Positions 22,791 through 36,674 of a stretch of DNA of 64,000 bases are shown here, in pieces (position 1 is the stretch's first letter; the number at the start of each line of letters is the position of its first letter). The position numbers and the translations under genes were made by a program. Under the pieces are notes generated by a model that had not been told where the DNA came from, did no database searches, and saw only the letters and a program-made list of their open reading frames with translations. Source of the stretch: Chelonoidis abingdonii (taxonomy: Eukaryota; Chordata; Testudines; Testudinidae). The stretch spans positions 204,681,038 to 204,745,037 of the forward strand of contig NC_133770.1 in the NCBI RefSeq assembly GCF_003597395.2, given 5' to 3'.

Positions 22791-25171
22791 GACTAATTCT
22801 GAGCAATACATTCAGAACTCTCTCAGTAATTAAAAAAGGTTTTCCATATCCCTCCAAATTACCAAAGAGTCTGTTTCCTGCAGGCTCTCTGAGGCACAAG
22901 TTTACCCTCTCCTCTACAGGGAAGCTAAAGGTTATCTGCTTAACTGTGAAGCAGGAAAAGAGAGTTCTCCCCAATCTTTATCCTAATCTTTTCAAGTCAG
23001 GCTGTGATGCCCTTATTCATGTTGAATGGCATCTTTAGTCCCAAAGGGAGTCCCACTTAAGTTAGTGCAGCTCCTTGTGGAGTACTCATTGTAAGAGTAT
23101 CAGAAAGAACACTTAACTGATTTTACTGAGACCTTCAGGAAACAGTTTCGTTCTTAAGTATAGTTCTTAAATACAAGTGAGTTATTTCTCTAAGACAGCT
23201 TTGGAATATATATTTTTTAACTTTAAAAGAAGTTTGGAATGAACCAAGACAACCAACTCATTACAAACACACCACCAAACTGCCCTCAATATTTATTCTT
23301 TGGTCAGATATACCATGAATTTTTAACTATATTTAAAATGTAAAATAACTTGTGTAATCATTATTATAAATATCACATTTGCCAAGCTATCCAAAATTTG
23401 ATGGAAAGCATTTATGTCTATGTTTGCCTGCAAAATAACACGTATGCACATATGGTCAGACTTATGCATGCACACTGTGTAATCTGCATAGTGTAATAGC
23501 GCTCTGTATTAAAAGTTTAGGTAAATGTATCTACTGACTGTGGTCCAGATACTCAAAAGTTATTTAGGCACCTAACTCCAGTTCATGTCATTAAATTTGA
23601 GGAACTGAGCCCATGTTTTACAACTATCAGGAACTCTTCTCTTTCTAGTATTGGTGCTGGCATTGTGAGGGCCTTCTCTGCTGAGAAAAATAAAACCAGA
23701 CTAAAGTATTTTTAGCTTTATTCTCTGATGTTCACAGGTTTTAATTTAAAACAACCTTCAGATAAGGTCTAAATGCCTGGCCATTTCCTCCAGTGCTTGA
23801 AACTATGTAATATTTCACTAAGGGGATTCCATAGCACCAGGATTCAAGGAGCATGCCTTCACGTCATTGAGCAACCCAGCAGACACAGCCCAAAATTAAG
23901 TGGCATTTTCAGAAGTACCCTCAATTAACAATTGTACTTACAGCTTCGGAGGCTGGTAGCATATCACTCCTAATTTATGACACCATTGGTCCTGTTTTCT
24001 TCCATTGACTTCATGGAGAATTGCAGATCCATGACACCTCAAAAAAAAAATCCAGTCTCTGGTTTAGGTAGCTAGATACGGATTTGAGTACCGAACTTGT
24101 GGGACCCAATTTTGAATACTTACTGTATATTGAGACAACATGTTGATGTGTAATGGATTTACTTTTTAGTTACATGAATTTAGTATGATCATATTATTCT
24201 CGGATGGTAGATGCAGGTCTAGGCAAATAACTGTGGCAACAAAAATGTATAATGCATATTTGAAACTAAAAATATTTAGGAAAAATCTGGAGTCTTACAA
24301 TTTATTTGCGGTCTTTTGTTAGATTTTTTATCCTACTTTATTCATGGTCTTCTACTGGTAACATCAGGTTGTCATGGTTACTGTGATGTTGAGGCCATGT
24401 GTGAGATTCCGTTCTGAAGTTCATTAGTTACTATGGAAACAATGATGTCATGGCTAGTGGGGAGATATTTGGGGATGATTTTACATCTTCTGCGGTAAGA
24501 AAGTTAAGTTGCTTAAGCATGTTTTATTTTTATTTCACTCTGATTGTGGAGTTGAATATTTGTTATGCACTTACGTACAATTTGAAGTGATGAGGTTTAG
24601 CTCTGAAATAGGCTCTAACTGAGAAGTTGAAGATTGGCTGTGGATTTCTTTGTCCATTTGTGAAGATTTGCTATTTGATATTTTTATCTGGACTGTGGAG
24701 CTGAAGATTTCCACACTTTTCTTTTGTGGATCTAGATTTTTTTTTTCTAAATTTGAAAAATTACTTAAAATGGGATCAGAGATGGATCTGAACCACAATC
24801 CCAGATCTGAACATTCTCATACTCTGGGAGAATTTGTATATGGATTTGGATGTGAATTTCAATGGTTGGCCATTGTCTTTATGAGCCAACTCCTAACACT
24901 GAATTTAATTGTAGGAAAAAATAGATCTAATCATTATGGCTTAGGCCCACCTCTAATTTTAATATACTGCCTTTGCAGTACAGGTGGTGTATATGTGTGT
25001 AACATTATTTAAGTAGGATCAGACTATGGCACATCTAATGTCCTCTGGAGGGTAGTAGCAAGGCAGCACAAGCTGCTCCATTTTTCTTCTCTGCTGCTAT
25101 CCACATCATGGATAATGGCCCAGGGAGTACAGCAGCCTCCCAGGGGCTGCTACTCCCTGTACATATACAAC
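22791..25171. other. Mostly unassigned AT-rich DNA
   Basis: A short dispersed-repeat piece occurs at 23540-23620 (GTCCAGATACTCAAAAGTTA, GGCACCTAACTCCAG), resembling 63810-63870. No gene. The frame at 24650-25012 (120 codons) is AT-driven with no domain. Confidence 0.5.
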
Positions 25172-26398
25172 TGTAACCCTTCTGCCCCTCTGAGTTGGCA
25201 ACAACAAGGGCTGGGTTCAGTATCCAGGGGTTCCGTTCAATAACACAATGCATAACCGGCCCGAGCCCCCACCCAGTGACATGTGATACTTACATACCAC
25301 CCCCCTGGATGCCTCTAGGAGGCAATACTTCCCCTCTCGCAAGCACGGAGTCTGAGTGTAGCAAAATCCTTTTAATAAAGGAAGGAAACAATGCGGCATC
25401 CCATTGGAAAAACACCACAAATAGGGTTATACACAAACCATAAACAAAAACCCACCTCCAAGTACATTTGGCAATGTCCTTTCCCCCTTAGGGTCTTAAG
25501 TCCAATCACCCCAAAGTCCAACAAGCCAAAAGTCTCTGGTCAGTGCCACCCCAGAATTCAAGAGTTTATCTGCAGAGTTTTACCCCCCTAGCCTGGGTGG
25601 AACTGGGTTAGAGGGAGTCCACACAGGGTGTTAAGGGGCACCTTACGTGGTCCAGGGCCAACTGCTCCACCTCTCCATGGAGTTCTGCTGCAGCCTTCAC
25701 CACGATCAGCTGTGCCGCTCTTCCAGCTGTCCCTGCAAACCACTTCACTCTGCTCACTGTTCCATGGGCTGCTCCAACACGCTGCAAACTGCTCCACTCT
25801 GCCAGCCGCTTAATGGTAGGTCTTCAGGCTCCCCCAGTGGTTAACACAGCACTCAGTGATTCTCAGCTCAGCTCTTTCAGTGATTTCAGCTCTTAGCATG
25901 GGAGCCCTGGTGCTGGTGCATCATTGGCCCAACATGAATTCAGCTCAGCAGTCTCTAGATGGACTCCTAATGGAATCAAAATTAGCTCTACTCTTTAACA
26001 GTGGAGAGAGGAGGATGTGCAACTGGTGCTCCAGGCCCTCAAAAGGGGCCCATGCCATCAGGTACACACACCAGTCCCCAACCTCTCTCAATTCACTGGG
26101 TTTTTGGAACCCATGTCCCTTGTCTAACAAGTACTACTTAATTTAGGTTGAGTCATTTCTGTCATAAAGCAGTTTAACAGTTCCTGATTCACATAATTAG
26201 GGTGACACCACTTTTCTTTTCCTCCTGCCCCAATAACAAAGAAATTGGGAATCTCAGCTGTCAAAATAACCATCCCAGGCTGCCCTGCTGGGTGTGCCCA
26301 TGTAAATATTTGAGATTTCACATTCCAGACATTCTTTCCACACTTCCCATAATTCACCAGCATATGTCAGGGTAGAGCTCATCCTGACCCTTCTTACA
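25172..26398 (-). mobile_element. Solo LTR, family A, minus strand (older/shorter copy)
   Basis: On the minus strand it begins TGTAAGAAGGGTCAGGATGA and ends GCAGAAGGGTTACA, so the termini are TGTAA/TTACA. It aligns end to end with 50732-52236. Flanking 4-mers are CAAC (left) and CAAA (right), compatible with a decayed 4-bp target-site duplication. It contains CTGCTCC-type repeats at 25650-25810. No gag, pol or env is present on either side, so it is a solo LTR. Confidence 0.75.
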
Positions 26399-29300
26399 CA
26401 AAGGGGACAGAGAGGTGGGAAGTGGGTGGATCCCTGGCTTCACTCACCAACACAGTAGCCAGAGCAGCTGAATCTGCATGCCAGAAGAAGTAATTTGTGC
26501 CAGGTTTAGGGATGGTGAAGATTATCCTCCCTTTCTGGTGGAAGGGGAGAACCAGGTAGCAATTTGTGACGGTCTAGAGCCTCATCTACTCTTTCTGTAG
26601 CACAATAACCACCTACCCCTTGCTCGAAGGCTTGTGGCAAAGGCACAATTTGGCCTTTAGTCATCTCTGACAGAAATTCAAAGGTAAGGCGTAAAATTAG
26701 AATAAAGTGAATATACAGTGGCTATGTGTTAAATCTAAATGTTTATCAGATAAATGTTCTGGGCCAGATGTTCAGCTTGTGTTCATCAGAATTACACCAC
26801 TGACTGCAATGGAGCTGTGCCCACTTACTCCTGCTGAAGTTCTGGCCCTTTGTCCATTTATGTGGTGTAAATCATGTTGACCCAAACCCAAAACCCTTTG
26901 AATTTGATGGAAACACTTTCATTGACTTCATTGCACTTTAGATCATGCCCACTATCCTATATAAACATCAGAGCAGTAAGGGAAAAACATCTTTATAAAA
27001 GTAATTTTGTCCAGTGGCTGATGAGGCACATGAGGCACAGTTAAGACTTGTAGCCCAGCCAAAAGACATATTTTCAAATATGACATCTAGATTTTCTCCC
27101 ACAACCATTTACACTACTGAAAATCAGATTGATAACACATTGTATTAAAAATACAATTAAAAGTTTATAAAGTTTTAATTTGTGAAGAGGCTAGAAGCAT
27201 GTTATGGATATTATGAGCTGTATGGGTTATCTTCAGTTACGTGCATGTCTGTGAAAGTTGTTATACAAATCATGCTCATAAGAAAACTATTGACCTGTTG
27301 CATTCCATAACATCTGGTTAGCTATTTATTATAATATCGGTCAATAATTGTAAAGCTATTTGTAAAGTTACCTTTAATGCAAAGTGTGACCAACAGACCT
27401 CTAGCATGAAAGAATATTTATTTAAAAAAACATTGATTTGTACGTATCAATGCTGTTTGTGTCCAAAAAAAAGTCTGTCTTTCGCAGGCACAAGTGATAG
27501 CACAAGCAAAACTTTAGATACAAATGTTGAGGCTTCATTAAGGCCAATATAAACATTTTGCCCTGAAATGTTGACACAATAGGTATGGAAGAGCTCATTT
27601 TCTTTACTGTTGGAGCCAGTTGCTGTCTTGCTGGTGTAATATAACAAAGTCATTAATGCCTTCTTGAGGCCAAAGGGCCTCTCATTTAGTCAACATAATT
27701 TTGTCTGAAGCTGTTGGTGCTGTTTCTGCTTTCTGTCTTTCTAGTGTATACACTGTTACTTTCAGCTCAGATAATCAGGGATAGGCCTAAAGCAGACCTG
27801 TTCCTCAGATCTCTTCCCCTCATCCTTCCTCACTCCATCCACCAACCTTCAAATCTTTGGTGGCTCAGATTTTAACAGGCTGTATAGGTCCTTTGCAGTT
27901 TATGTGGAAGCCTATTTCTAGACCAATATATTCCCAAGCTAAGTCCCTGATCTTTGCAAAGCCCTAGACTTGCCTATAACAACCCCTGTATGTCAGGGCA
28001 GGGGGAGGAACTGTTTTGGGAAGCAGTTTGTAGTTTATAGCCTGTTCATCTAGCCTTTGACTACAGGGTTTGAGGCCAGAATTGTAGGAGTAGGCTAGGA
28101 TGGAACTCTCTCTTCATTGGTGGAAGAATGGCTTTGGTAATTCTTTCTCCAAGATCAATGAATGCAGAGAATTGTAGTCCAGCATGGCAATTGAACTTAT
28201 TCCTAGGTTCTGTCAAGGCCTGATGGGGGAAAAATAAGGGATGTGTATAAATAGCACCCTTCTCGCAGACCTACAGGAGATCTGGGAGGAGTCAGGATGT
28301 TTGGGCAATTTCCAACAGAAGGAGTGCCCAATTTCCTTATATTTTATCCTCTTATAATCACTTTTGTTGCAATGACTTTGCTATGAATACCTCTGCAGAA
28401 CGTTTGGAATAACCAGTGATGTTTTGTGCAGTTTTTCTCCTTTGTAGGTCAGGATAAAATAAAGTTATTCAGAAAGGAATAATTTTTCACGTTGCAAACA
28501 TTTACTCTTACATTGTCCTGCTGTGACACAAATAAAAAGGAATCCAAATCCTGCTTTTTAGTTTCACAAAACATGAACCTGATTTTTCAAAATCAAGACC
28601 AATGCATTTCCTTCTCATCCCATCATCATAGTTTGATTAATATTCCCCATATGTCACTTCCAGCAGTGCGTAGATTAGCCAGTTTGCTCCATTTTAAAAT
28701 AAGAGGTTTCTATGCCTTATGTTTGCAAAGAAAACCGCTCATATGTGGACTGAATGCAAATCAATGCCGTGATGTGCAAACAGCTTGAGGGGGCAGGATG
28801 GAGGACGCTTTCAGAGGACTGAACTGTCCTGTTCATGTCAGTGGACTGTTCACTCTGAAGTGAAATGATGACAGCTTAAATGTCAACACTGTTAATTCCT
28901 TTTTTTTTTTCTGTTGATAAAAGCATATAAGAAAAAATTATCATATTTTTAAGATCTTCTATGAGTGGCATTTTATTTTCATATTTGCAGTGTGTGGCCC
29001 TTGCATTTTGAATACAACTTGAGAGAATATAATTTGTTGTTATATTTTTTTCCAGTCTGGTCTTCTCTTATAGTCTGGCTAATACATATTAAGCAATTTA
29101 CTTCATCTTCTTCATCTTCAATGTACCATCTCACAATCTCTTACTTGCATTTTTGAAATGTCAATATTTTGACTATATTTCACATGCCTGCATGGTCTTA
29201 TTATCTGGAAAGAAACCATGACAGAGTAGAACTAGACACTCATATATATTACATAAAGGCCTTGCAATGACATTTGTTAAACTCATTTTGATTCATGCTC

Positions 29301-30274
29301 TAAAAATGTACATGATTTCTACTACTGATTAAAATTGCATGTTCAATCTTAGATGGAATAATGATTGATATCCAGGGCCTGTCACAGCTGGATATAGGCC
29401 TTTCTACATGTCCCCAATTATGACTGTGGTGTGAAATTGTAATTATCTAAAAGGCAAGAAATTGTGTTTTCCTTTGTTAAAACTTCCACATAATCAATGC
29501 AGTGCACCAAAGCCTGGCTTGATGCTGGTAATAGCTTAAAATACATTATCCATGTTGTTTTATTCTAAGCAGAGTGTAAGTTTTAAGTTGCTTAGAGAAT
29601 AGACAAATATGGCAAGAATACCACTTTGCACAGAGATGGAAAGTATCCAAGGATAGGCTAGCACTGTGGATACTATGATATTGTAAAATTGCAGTATGTG
29701 GCTGCCTGTAAAGACTTGCCATTGATTTTGATCTGATAGTAGAGCTGAAGATTTGTTTGCTTGTCTTCTGTTACAATTTGAAAATTAACTTTCATTTTAA
29801 TGCATTGAGGGCGTGTGTGAGAGTATTGGTGTGTGAGAGTTCTGGTGAACCATTGAGCAATTTAGATAATTTAAAGTGTTTCCAGGTCAGAAAGATGGAA
29901 AATGGACCAAAGCAAAGTGTGCTGACATTCACAAATTCAGTATGTTTGATCAATTTGAGAATAAGCTTGATTATTTATTTTGATTTGTACTAAAGTGGGC
30001 ACACGTAAAGCTCATTCTGAGATATTTCATTTTAGGAATGTCCCAGGAATTTATAATATTTCTTATACTAAAGAAAGCAGAACTAACTTTTTCTATGGTG
30101 CACATGTTGTTTCTACTACAAAAGAGTGACCATCCTAGGCTATGGGTGTTCTTGATGATTTCTTATACATGAACTAGTCTGAATTTTGTTTTAATTGAAA
30201 TGCAATTTCTGCAAAATCAAAATCATTTTGATATTTCCAAATCAAAATCTTTTGAAACTTTCCATTTCACACAC
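26399..30274. other. Unassigned DNA with one 88-bp palindromic repeat
   Basis: The 88-bp unit at 26761-26848 begins GGGCCAGATGTTCAGC and ends GCTGAAGTTCTGGCCC, a near-perfect 16-bp inverted repeat. The remainder is AT-rich and carries no recognisable gene. Short frames at 28492-28788 and 29757-29993 have no identifiable domain. Confidence 0.5.
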
Positions 30275-30960
30275 TGTCATAGGTCTCACCCCCACTCTGA
30301 GCTTTAGGGTACAGATGTGGGGACCTGCATGGACACTTCTAAGCTTAATTACCAGCTTAGATCTGGTCTCACTGCCACCATCCAGAATTTCTGCGTACCT
30401 GGATCACTCCCTTTCCCCCAAAACCTTCCCCTCCCTGGGTAGCCTTGAGACACTCCACCAATTCCTTGGTGAGTCCAGATCCAATTCCCTTGGATCTAAA
30501 AACAGGGGAAAAATCAATCAGGTTCTTAAAAAGAAGGCTTTTAAAGAACAGAAAGGTAAAAGAAAGAAAAAAATAAACCCTCTGGGAGACAGCATACTAG
30601 CGTATCTCACAGACAATAGATTGAAAACACAGGATGTTCCCCTGGGCAGAAATCTTAATATACACAAGAATATCCAATTTGATAATTCCCTCCTAATTGC
30701 ACCAAGACAAGTCACAAAAGAAAATAAACATAAACCTATTTATTCCTTTCTAAAACTTACTACTCTAAGAAGCTGATTCCTTGATTTTTTCCACTCCGGC
30801 TGAAACTGAAACCGACTAAACAAAGGAAACTTCCCTCCTTCCTTTTGAAACATCTTGTTCCCCCATTGATTCTTATGGTCAGGTGCCAGCTAGGCTAGGT
30901 GAACTTCTTAACCATTTATAAGTAAAAGAGGCATTAAGCCTTAACTATCTGTTGATGACA
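30275..30960 (-). mobile_element. LTR, family B, minus strand
   Basis: The plus strand begins TGTCATAGGTCTCACCCCCA and ends ATCTGTTGATGACA, giving TGTCA/TGACA termini. Shared family words are CTAAGCTTAATTACCAGCTT, GTACAGATGTGGGGACC and CTTCTTAACCATTTA. CACAC precedes it (30270-30274) and CACAC follows it (30961-30965), a possible 5-bp duplication, though the right flank is a short AC repeat. The 193-codon plus-strand frame crossing it is antisense to the LTR and not a gene. Confidence 0.7.
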
Positions 30961-32189
30961 CACACACACACAAAAATTAAATTTTTTCATCCCAATTCAT
31001 GATGAAAACAAATGTTGAAATAAGGGTGTGGAGGGGGGAGGCTGGCAATCAATTTCCAACTAGCTGTAAAAAGTATGCTTAAATAGCCTTTAATTGTATT
31101 ACAGATTTAGTCTACAGCAGTTGATTGAGGATATGAGACTTGAAACTTGCCAACAAACCTGAAACTTTATTTGAAGATGGTAATTGTGCCCTGGATTGGA
31201 AACTAGTTTCACAGACTTTTCCAGTGCTTTAACTAACCATGCCCATTGTTTGGGATTCTATCTGATGGATGCACTCATCGCCAACTCTCAGTGACAGAAT
31301 AAATACAGAATTGTGTGTTGGATAAGTCTCACAGAAGCCAAGGTAAAAGCTTTTTTCAGTGTTCACATTTTAAGAGGAATTAAACAACAGCATATGTCAA
31401 GAATAATACCAAAGCAAATGGAAATAGTTATTTAGTGCCATGCAGAAATGTGAGAAGCTGTTATCAGACTTCAAAAATCCTGACTGTAAATTAGTATACA
31501 ATATCAAAAATCCCAAACCCCACAAACAAAGCTACCTAGATTTTACAGTGGCTAAATGTTACCCTATCTCCCTAACCACTCTCATTGTTTCTATGGAAAT
31601 TAGGGAACTGGCCAAGGGGAGACTACAGTTTTCTTCCAAGGAGAGAACAGTTCCCAAACAGTCTGCTAATTACAAGAATAATCAAAATAACATAACAGAT
31701 GCTACCGTTAGGTAAAGTGTGGTTATTTTCTAAAAAATACTGAATAGAAATAATATTGTGAACAGTGTTTGATGTTATACAATGTATTTTTTTTTTACTT
31801 TTAAAATTAGCTTGGCATAGTATTAAAATCCAGCTGTCAGACCTACAAAATCAACTTGGGATATGAATGTAAATCTGAATTCATTTCAGTCTTACCACCA
31901 TAGAATTAAAAATTCTGCAACTGGATCTTAGTTATTAATTCTTTTTAATTCATGAACCACAAAAAGAATCCATCTCAAATTCTCTCCCTCTCTCAACTGT
32001 GGTGGCTCTGCAGAGCTAATAGAAGTACACTTGTCAATAGAGGAAACATGGAAAGGGGAGCGAGCAAGGGCAAATATTCAGCTGTTGTAAATTAATTGAC
32101 TTTGGTGAAGCCAAACCAATTTACACCAACTGAGGATCTGGCCCATCATTCTCAGTAGACAGTAAGAAGGTGCCTGTATCTATTGGGTT
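30961..32189. other. Unassigned AT-rich DNA
   Basis: It starts with a short AC repeat. At 32100-32152 a repeat edge reads CCAATTTACACCAACTGAGG followed by ATCTGGCCC, resembling the palindromic family at 26761. No gene recognised. Confidence 0.5.
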
Positions 32190-32325
32190 TCTGGGAAGGG
32201 GGCAGGCGGAAGCCCGCCCACTGCTAAAGGATCCCCCCCACCAGCGTAAAGGGAGGATCTACAGGACCTCAGAACCCTACGGATTCTGGGGGACATCTAA
32301 TAAAAGAACAAGGACAGGAGTGAGG

Positions 32326-35300
32326 TCAAAGGGTCATAAGAAGAGAGCCTGACAGGGACACCGAGCAGAGAACCCCGGACAGCGTCCACTGCTCCTCGAA
32401 GGCATCAAGGGAGACAGTGGACGCCGCCCAGAGGAAATCTGCCCGGATACATGAACGGACCATGGATCGGAAACAAGCCCCACAGTGACTGGAGTCTCCG
32501 TCGGCCAACCTTCTCTCCCTGGTTGTGTAGATGGCCATTTTAGCCAGGGCGAGGAGGAGGTTGACCAGGAGATCCCGGGACTTCGTGGGGCCACGGATAC
32601 GGAGTGGGTAGAGAAGGTGGCGAGGGGAAAAGTGCAGCCAGAAACGTAATAGGATGTTAATGAGGAGCCGGTATAGGGGATGCAACCTGGCGCACTCTAA
32701 GTAAACGTGCGCCAGGGTCTCCCTCATGCCGCAGAAGGGGCAGATGTCTGGGACAGAGGTAAACCGCGCCAAGTAGACACCCGTGCTCACGGCCCCATGC
32801 AGGAGCCGCCAACTGATATCCCCAGCGGGCCTCGGGACCAGGGTGGAGTCTAGGTGGCCACGGGCCTCCTCACCTCCAGAGGTGCCGAGGTCCCCACTTT
32901 GCGTCGGGCGGGCCGAGGTTGAGGAAATGACAGGGTATGGAAACGAGCGCGTGAGTTGTTTCCGTGGCACGTTTGAAACGCGACCGGCTGGCAGATTGTG
33001 CGCCGGCTTGCGGGCAGGGGGGGGCCGGTCGGAAAGGTTGTGAGGCCCAGGGTGGGTGGGAGGGCGTCTCCGCAGGATCCATAGGTAGGCCCGCAGCAGC
33101 GGCGCAAAGCGGCTCCACCTCCTGGAGAGCGCGGGAGTACAAGTCTGGAGAGCCCATGCGTTGAGCAGCGTCAGGTTCAGGCCGACCGCCCGCCGTAGTC
33201 CAGCGAGGTCTCGACCCTGGTAGCTTCTGCCAGGCACACCTCTGGTGCCCGCGGGGCTCTGCTGACTGCACCAGACCTGGGATTGTGTGTAGGGCTCCGC
33301 GAGGAGATCGCCCCCCCTCAGTGGCCGCCACAGACCTGGTCACAGAGACCGCTTCCGGTCCGAGGAGGACTGTGAGATCGGCACCCGGAGGGTCTCCGCG
33401 GAAGACCCTCGGCTCGAGTAGGCGCTATCGTGTATCGGGCCCTCAGAACGGCGCAGGTGCACCAGGGCTCTCCATGCGACCACCCGCACCATAAAGAGCC
33501 TCTGCAGTGCCTGGGGCGGAACAGTGGACCTGATGCGCAGGCATTCAGGCCTGCCTCCTTCTCCAGGGGCAGGTGGGGTACCCCTTGCAGGGACCCAGTG
33601 CCGTCCTGCCAACAAAAGAATCAGGACACCCTCGGGGTCGCCAGGAGCCCGGGTCGGACCAGGGTGTTGCGCCGGTACCAGAGCATGGACAGGACCAGTT
33701 GTTGACCCAGCGTCTCCCTCGAAGGTAAAGGCCGGATGGCAACCCTTGCCAGTTCTCCGGCGGGACGGATGTGTGCGGAAGGTAAACGCGCGATAGAGCG
33801 CGACCCGCACTCCACCATGGGCTGAGCGCGGGGGGAGGGCTCGCCTGCCACCATCCCCGACCACCAGCCGAGCTCTCTGCCCAGTTGACCCGGGCGGAGG
33901 AGGCCTCGAGTACACCGCTGGCAGGCTCACCCCGCGCCCGTCACTCGGTCCTGGACACGAGGAGCTATCATCGGCGTATGCCAGACAGGACCAGCCGCAG
34001 TCTGGCTCCGAAGCACAACCCGTCAACCTCTGCGGAGGGGCAGAGGAGGCTCAATGCCAGAGCGTACAGCTGGCCCAAGAGGGGCACCCTCGCCACTCCC
34101 CCCCGAAGCTGACCGGCTCGTCAGGTCCAGTTGAGCCTGACCGACACTCTGGGAAGCGTACAGCACTGAGAAAGCCCCAAACTGGACCCCAAGCTAACCC
34201 TCGCAGAGTGCCAGGTAGAACCGTGGTCCACCCTGTTCCCGCCTTTCTGATCCCGGACGGAGGGGACCGACAGCCATCCCGCACGCCAGCTAGGAGATCC
34301 TGGACAGATGAGGTTATCAAAGATGCTTTACGGCTGGGACGGTTTTGTAGGTTGGTCTGGGTGGCTCTGTCTCGCACGGGCCCCCAGCCGCAGCGAGATG
34401 CCTTGGCTCGATTTGTAGTCCGTGCTGAAAGAGCGAGACGGACACCAATTACGTAAAGCAGAGTCCCTTTTCAGCAGTAAGGCGAGCTGGCCGCGCTGCA
34501 TGAGAGAGGAGGACCGCCTTGCAAGGATCGGCCCAGCGCTGCTGGTCCGGGCCGAGGACGGCCAGACAGCGTTAGAACTCCGACGGTCGCCCGTCTGCCC
34601 GAGACTTTTTGTGTGGCTGCGAAGAGGCATCAGGAACTCGGCCAGAGCGAGAGGCAGCTCTAGCCCGTCCCGGTGCCCGCGCACTGGCGTGGCGAGCTGT
34701 CCCAAAGCGCTCTTCGAGCAGCTGGAACAGAAGAGGCAGGTCGGCGGCGGCTCCGGGAGAAAAGGTGCGCTTAAAGGACGGGCCTCTTGCTCTCCGCCGC
34801 CGGTGAGGGGTTGCCGTTCCTTCCGCCAGAAGGCAGGTGACGTGCTTCTTTGGCCCCCTCGTTTCTCCAGGACTAGAGAAACGGGCGCAGCCGCGATTCC
34901 GATCTCCAGCAGGAGGTGATGCCGCAGAGCGGTACCACGGCGCCCCGAGCCCCCAATGTCTCGAGGGCCGGAGCTGCCTTCCGGCTTTTCTCCCGGCACT
35001 GCTCGCAGAGGCATGGATCTCGCGGTGGCGGCCAGATCGCCTCTCGTCTAAGACCTCCGTTAACTGCCTATCGCCGCCTCCTCCGTCGGCGGCGCGCCGG
35101 GCTGTATAGTCACGCAGGAAGAGCAGGCGCGCAACTTCCCACATCCCCACCCCACCGCCGCGCCGAGGGAAAGGCATTGCCGCTGTTCCTCGCAGGCCAG
35201 CCAAGAATCCCGGCAAGGAGCCCGCGTGCCCCTCCTCAGCCAGCTGTTGTTGAGGTGCCAAGGCCGGCCACCGGCCTACTCCGCACATTGAGAGAGTTGT

Positions 35301-36013
35301 CACTCGGTGCGAGGTGAGTGACTCGGAAAAAGGGGCGGCCCGGATGCCGGAGGATGGGCCCGTGAAACGTAGGAGGCTGTGCCCGTAGATCGGTCAACCG
35401 GGAGTGCGACGACGATGGGGCCCCCACCCGGACATAGGTGAACATGGAGACGTCGTCCGGGTGGTGGTCGTGCCAGACGTCCACCAGGGAGTGATGGTTG
35501 ACGATCTCCCGGAGGACGTCCGCGGCGGCCAGGCTCTGCTCAGTCCCTGAGTGGTCCCGCTCCTCCAGGACGATGTTAAAGTCCCCGCCCAGGACGAGGC
35601 ACTCGCGAGGATCCAAGGAGCCGAGGAAGGCGGACGCCTGCTGATAGAACGGCAGCCGCTCTGGGGCCGATGTCGGGGCATAGACATTCACAAGGTTGAC
35701 CACGAGCCCCTCCATGCGGACCCAGAGGTGCAGCAGGCGGCCCAGCACAGCCTCGGCGACCCCCAGCACCTCCGGCCGTAGGTCGGGGGAGAATAGGGTA
35801 GCTACTCCAGCCCTGCGGGTGGTGAGATGGTTGAAGTAGACCCCGTCCCCCCCATTCCAGCCGCCAGCTGGCTTCGGCGGCTGGATCCGTGTGGGTCTCC
35901 TGCAGGAAAACCACAGAGTACCCCCCCTCCCGAAGGAAGGAGAGCACCTGGCTCCTGCAGAAACCCGCCCTACAGCTCCGGGTGTTCAAGGTGGCAAAGG
36001 TGACGAGTGCCAT
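32326..36013 (-). pseudogene. Tx1-like LINE ORF2 (endonuclease-RT), frameshifted
   Basis: ORF2 nicks target DNA and copies the LINE RNA there. It starts at an ATG at 36013. The APE-type endonuclease shows LNTR (residues 9-12) and QETH (38-41), then after a frameshift NVYAPTSA and GDFN (frame 35769-35236). Linker and RT islands follow: KKHVTCLLAE near 34.85 kb, STDYK and SLRLG near 34.4 kb, and the catalytic YADD at 33978-33967. The C-terminal frame (33237-32326, 303 codons) is intact, with a CX2CX7HX4C knuckle at its residues 166-182 and a stop at 32326. The span of about 1,229 codons fits the family. At least four frameshifts separate the pieces, so no functional protein is predicted from this sequence. 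Confidence 0.8.
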
Positions 36014-36674
36014 GAGGAGGGCTGGGGGGGATCCTCGCCGGCAGGGACGCCCATGGCCCCCGTTAGGCCATGCAGCAACCCATGACCCACCCTGAAGGTG
36101 ATCAGGTTGTCACGGAACTTGCGGACCCGGTGGTAAGCCGCGGCACCCTGCTTCCCGGTCCTCTTGCCCTCCCCCATGAGGGCCCTTGCGGCCCGGAGGA
36201 TTAGGTGGAAATCCCCCCATCGCTGGAGAGCAAGCGACACCTTGTTGCGGGAGCCTTTGATGTCATCCAGGAACTCCCACAGCTCCTCTCGCAGCGCATG
36301 GGGGGCTGGGGTCACCGGCGGGGCCTCTGGCACAGCCCCGTGGCCTACGGCACGGCCCCGTGGCCTACGGAGATGGGAAGGCAAGGGGCGGACCCCCGAC
36401 GTGGCGCCCGACGGGCTGGCGCCACACGGTCCACCTCAGACCCCGGCCCGACGGGGGGCGGTGGAGGGAAGAGCGCAGCCCCTAGGGGATCGGGACTGCG
36501 AAACGTAAAGGCCACCCCCTGGGGGTCACCCTCCGGGAAAGGGAAGAGGGAAGCCCCAGGGGCGGCAATAACATAGGGGGCGGTGAAGGGGACAGGGACG
36601 GGGTCAAGGATAAGGGCGGGGCTGGGGTCAGGGATAGGGACAGAGACGGGATCCTGGGCTGCAGGAGCGAACTG

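Noticed and set aside
30195..30776. 193-codon plus-strand open frame
   Set aside because: Most of it is the antisense strand of an LTR; the frame is open by chance.
33400..35320. Many long GC-rich open frames on the plus strand
   Set aside because: They are shadows of the minus-strand LINE ORF2; GC-rich DNA has few stops in every frame.
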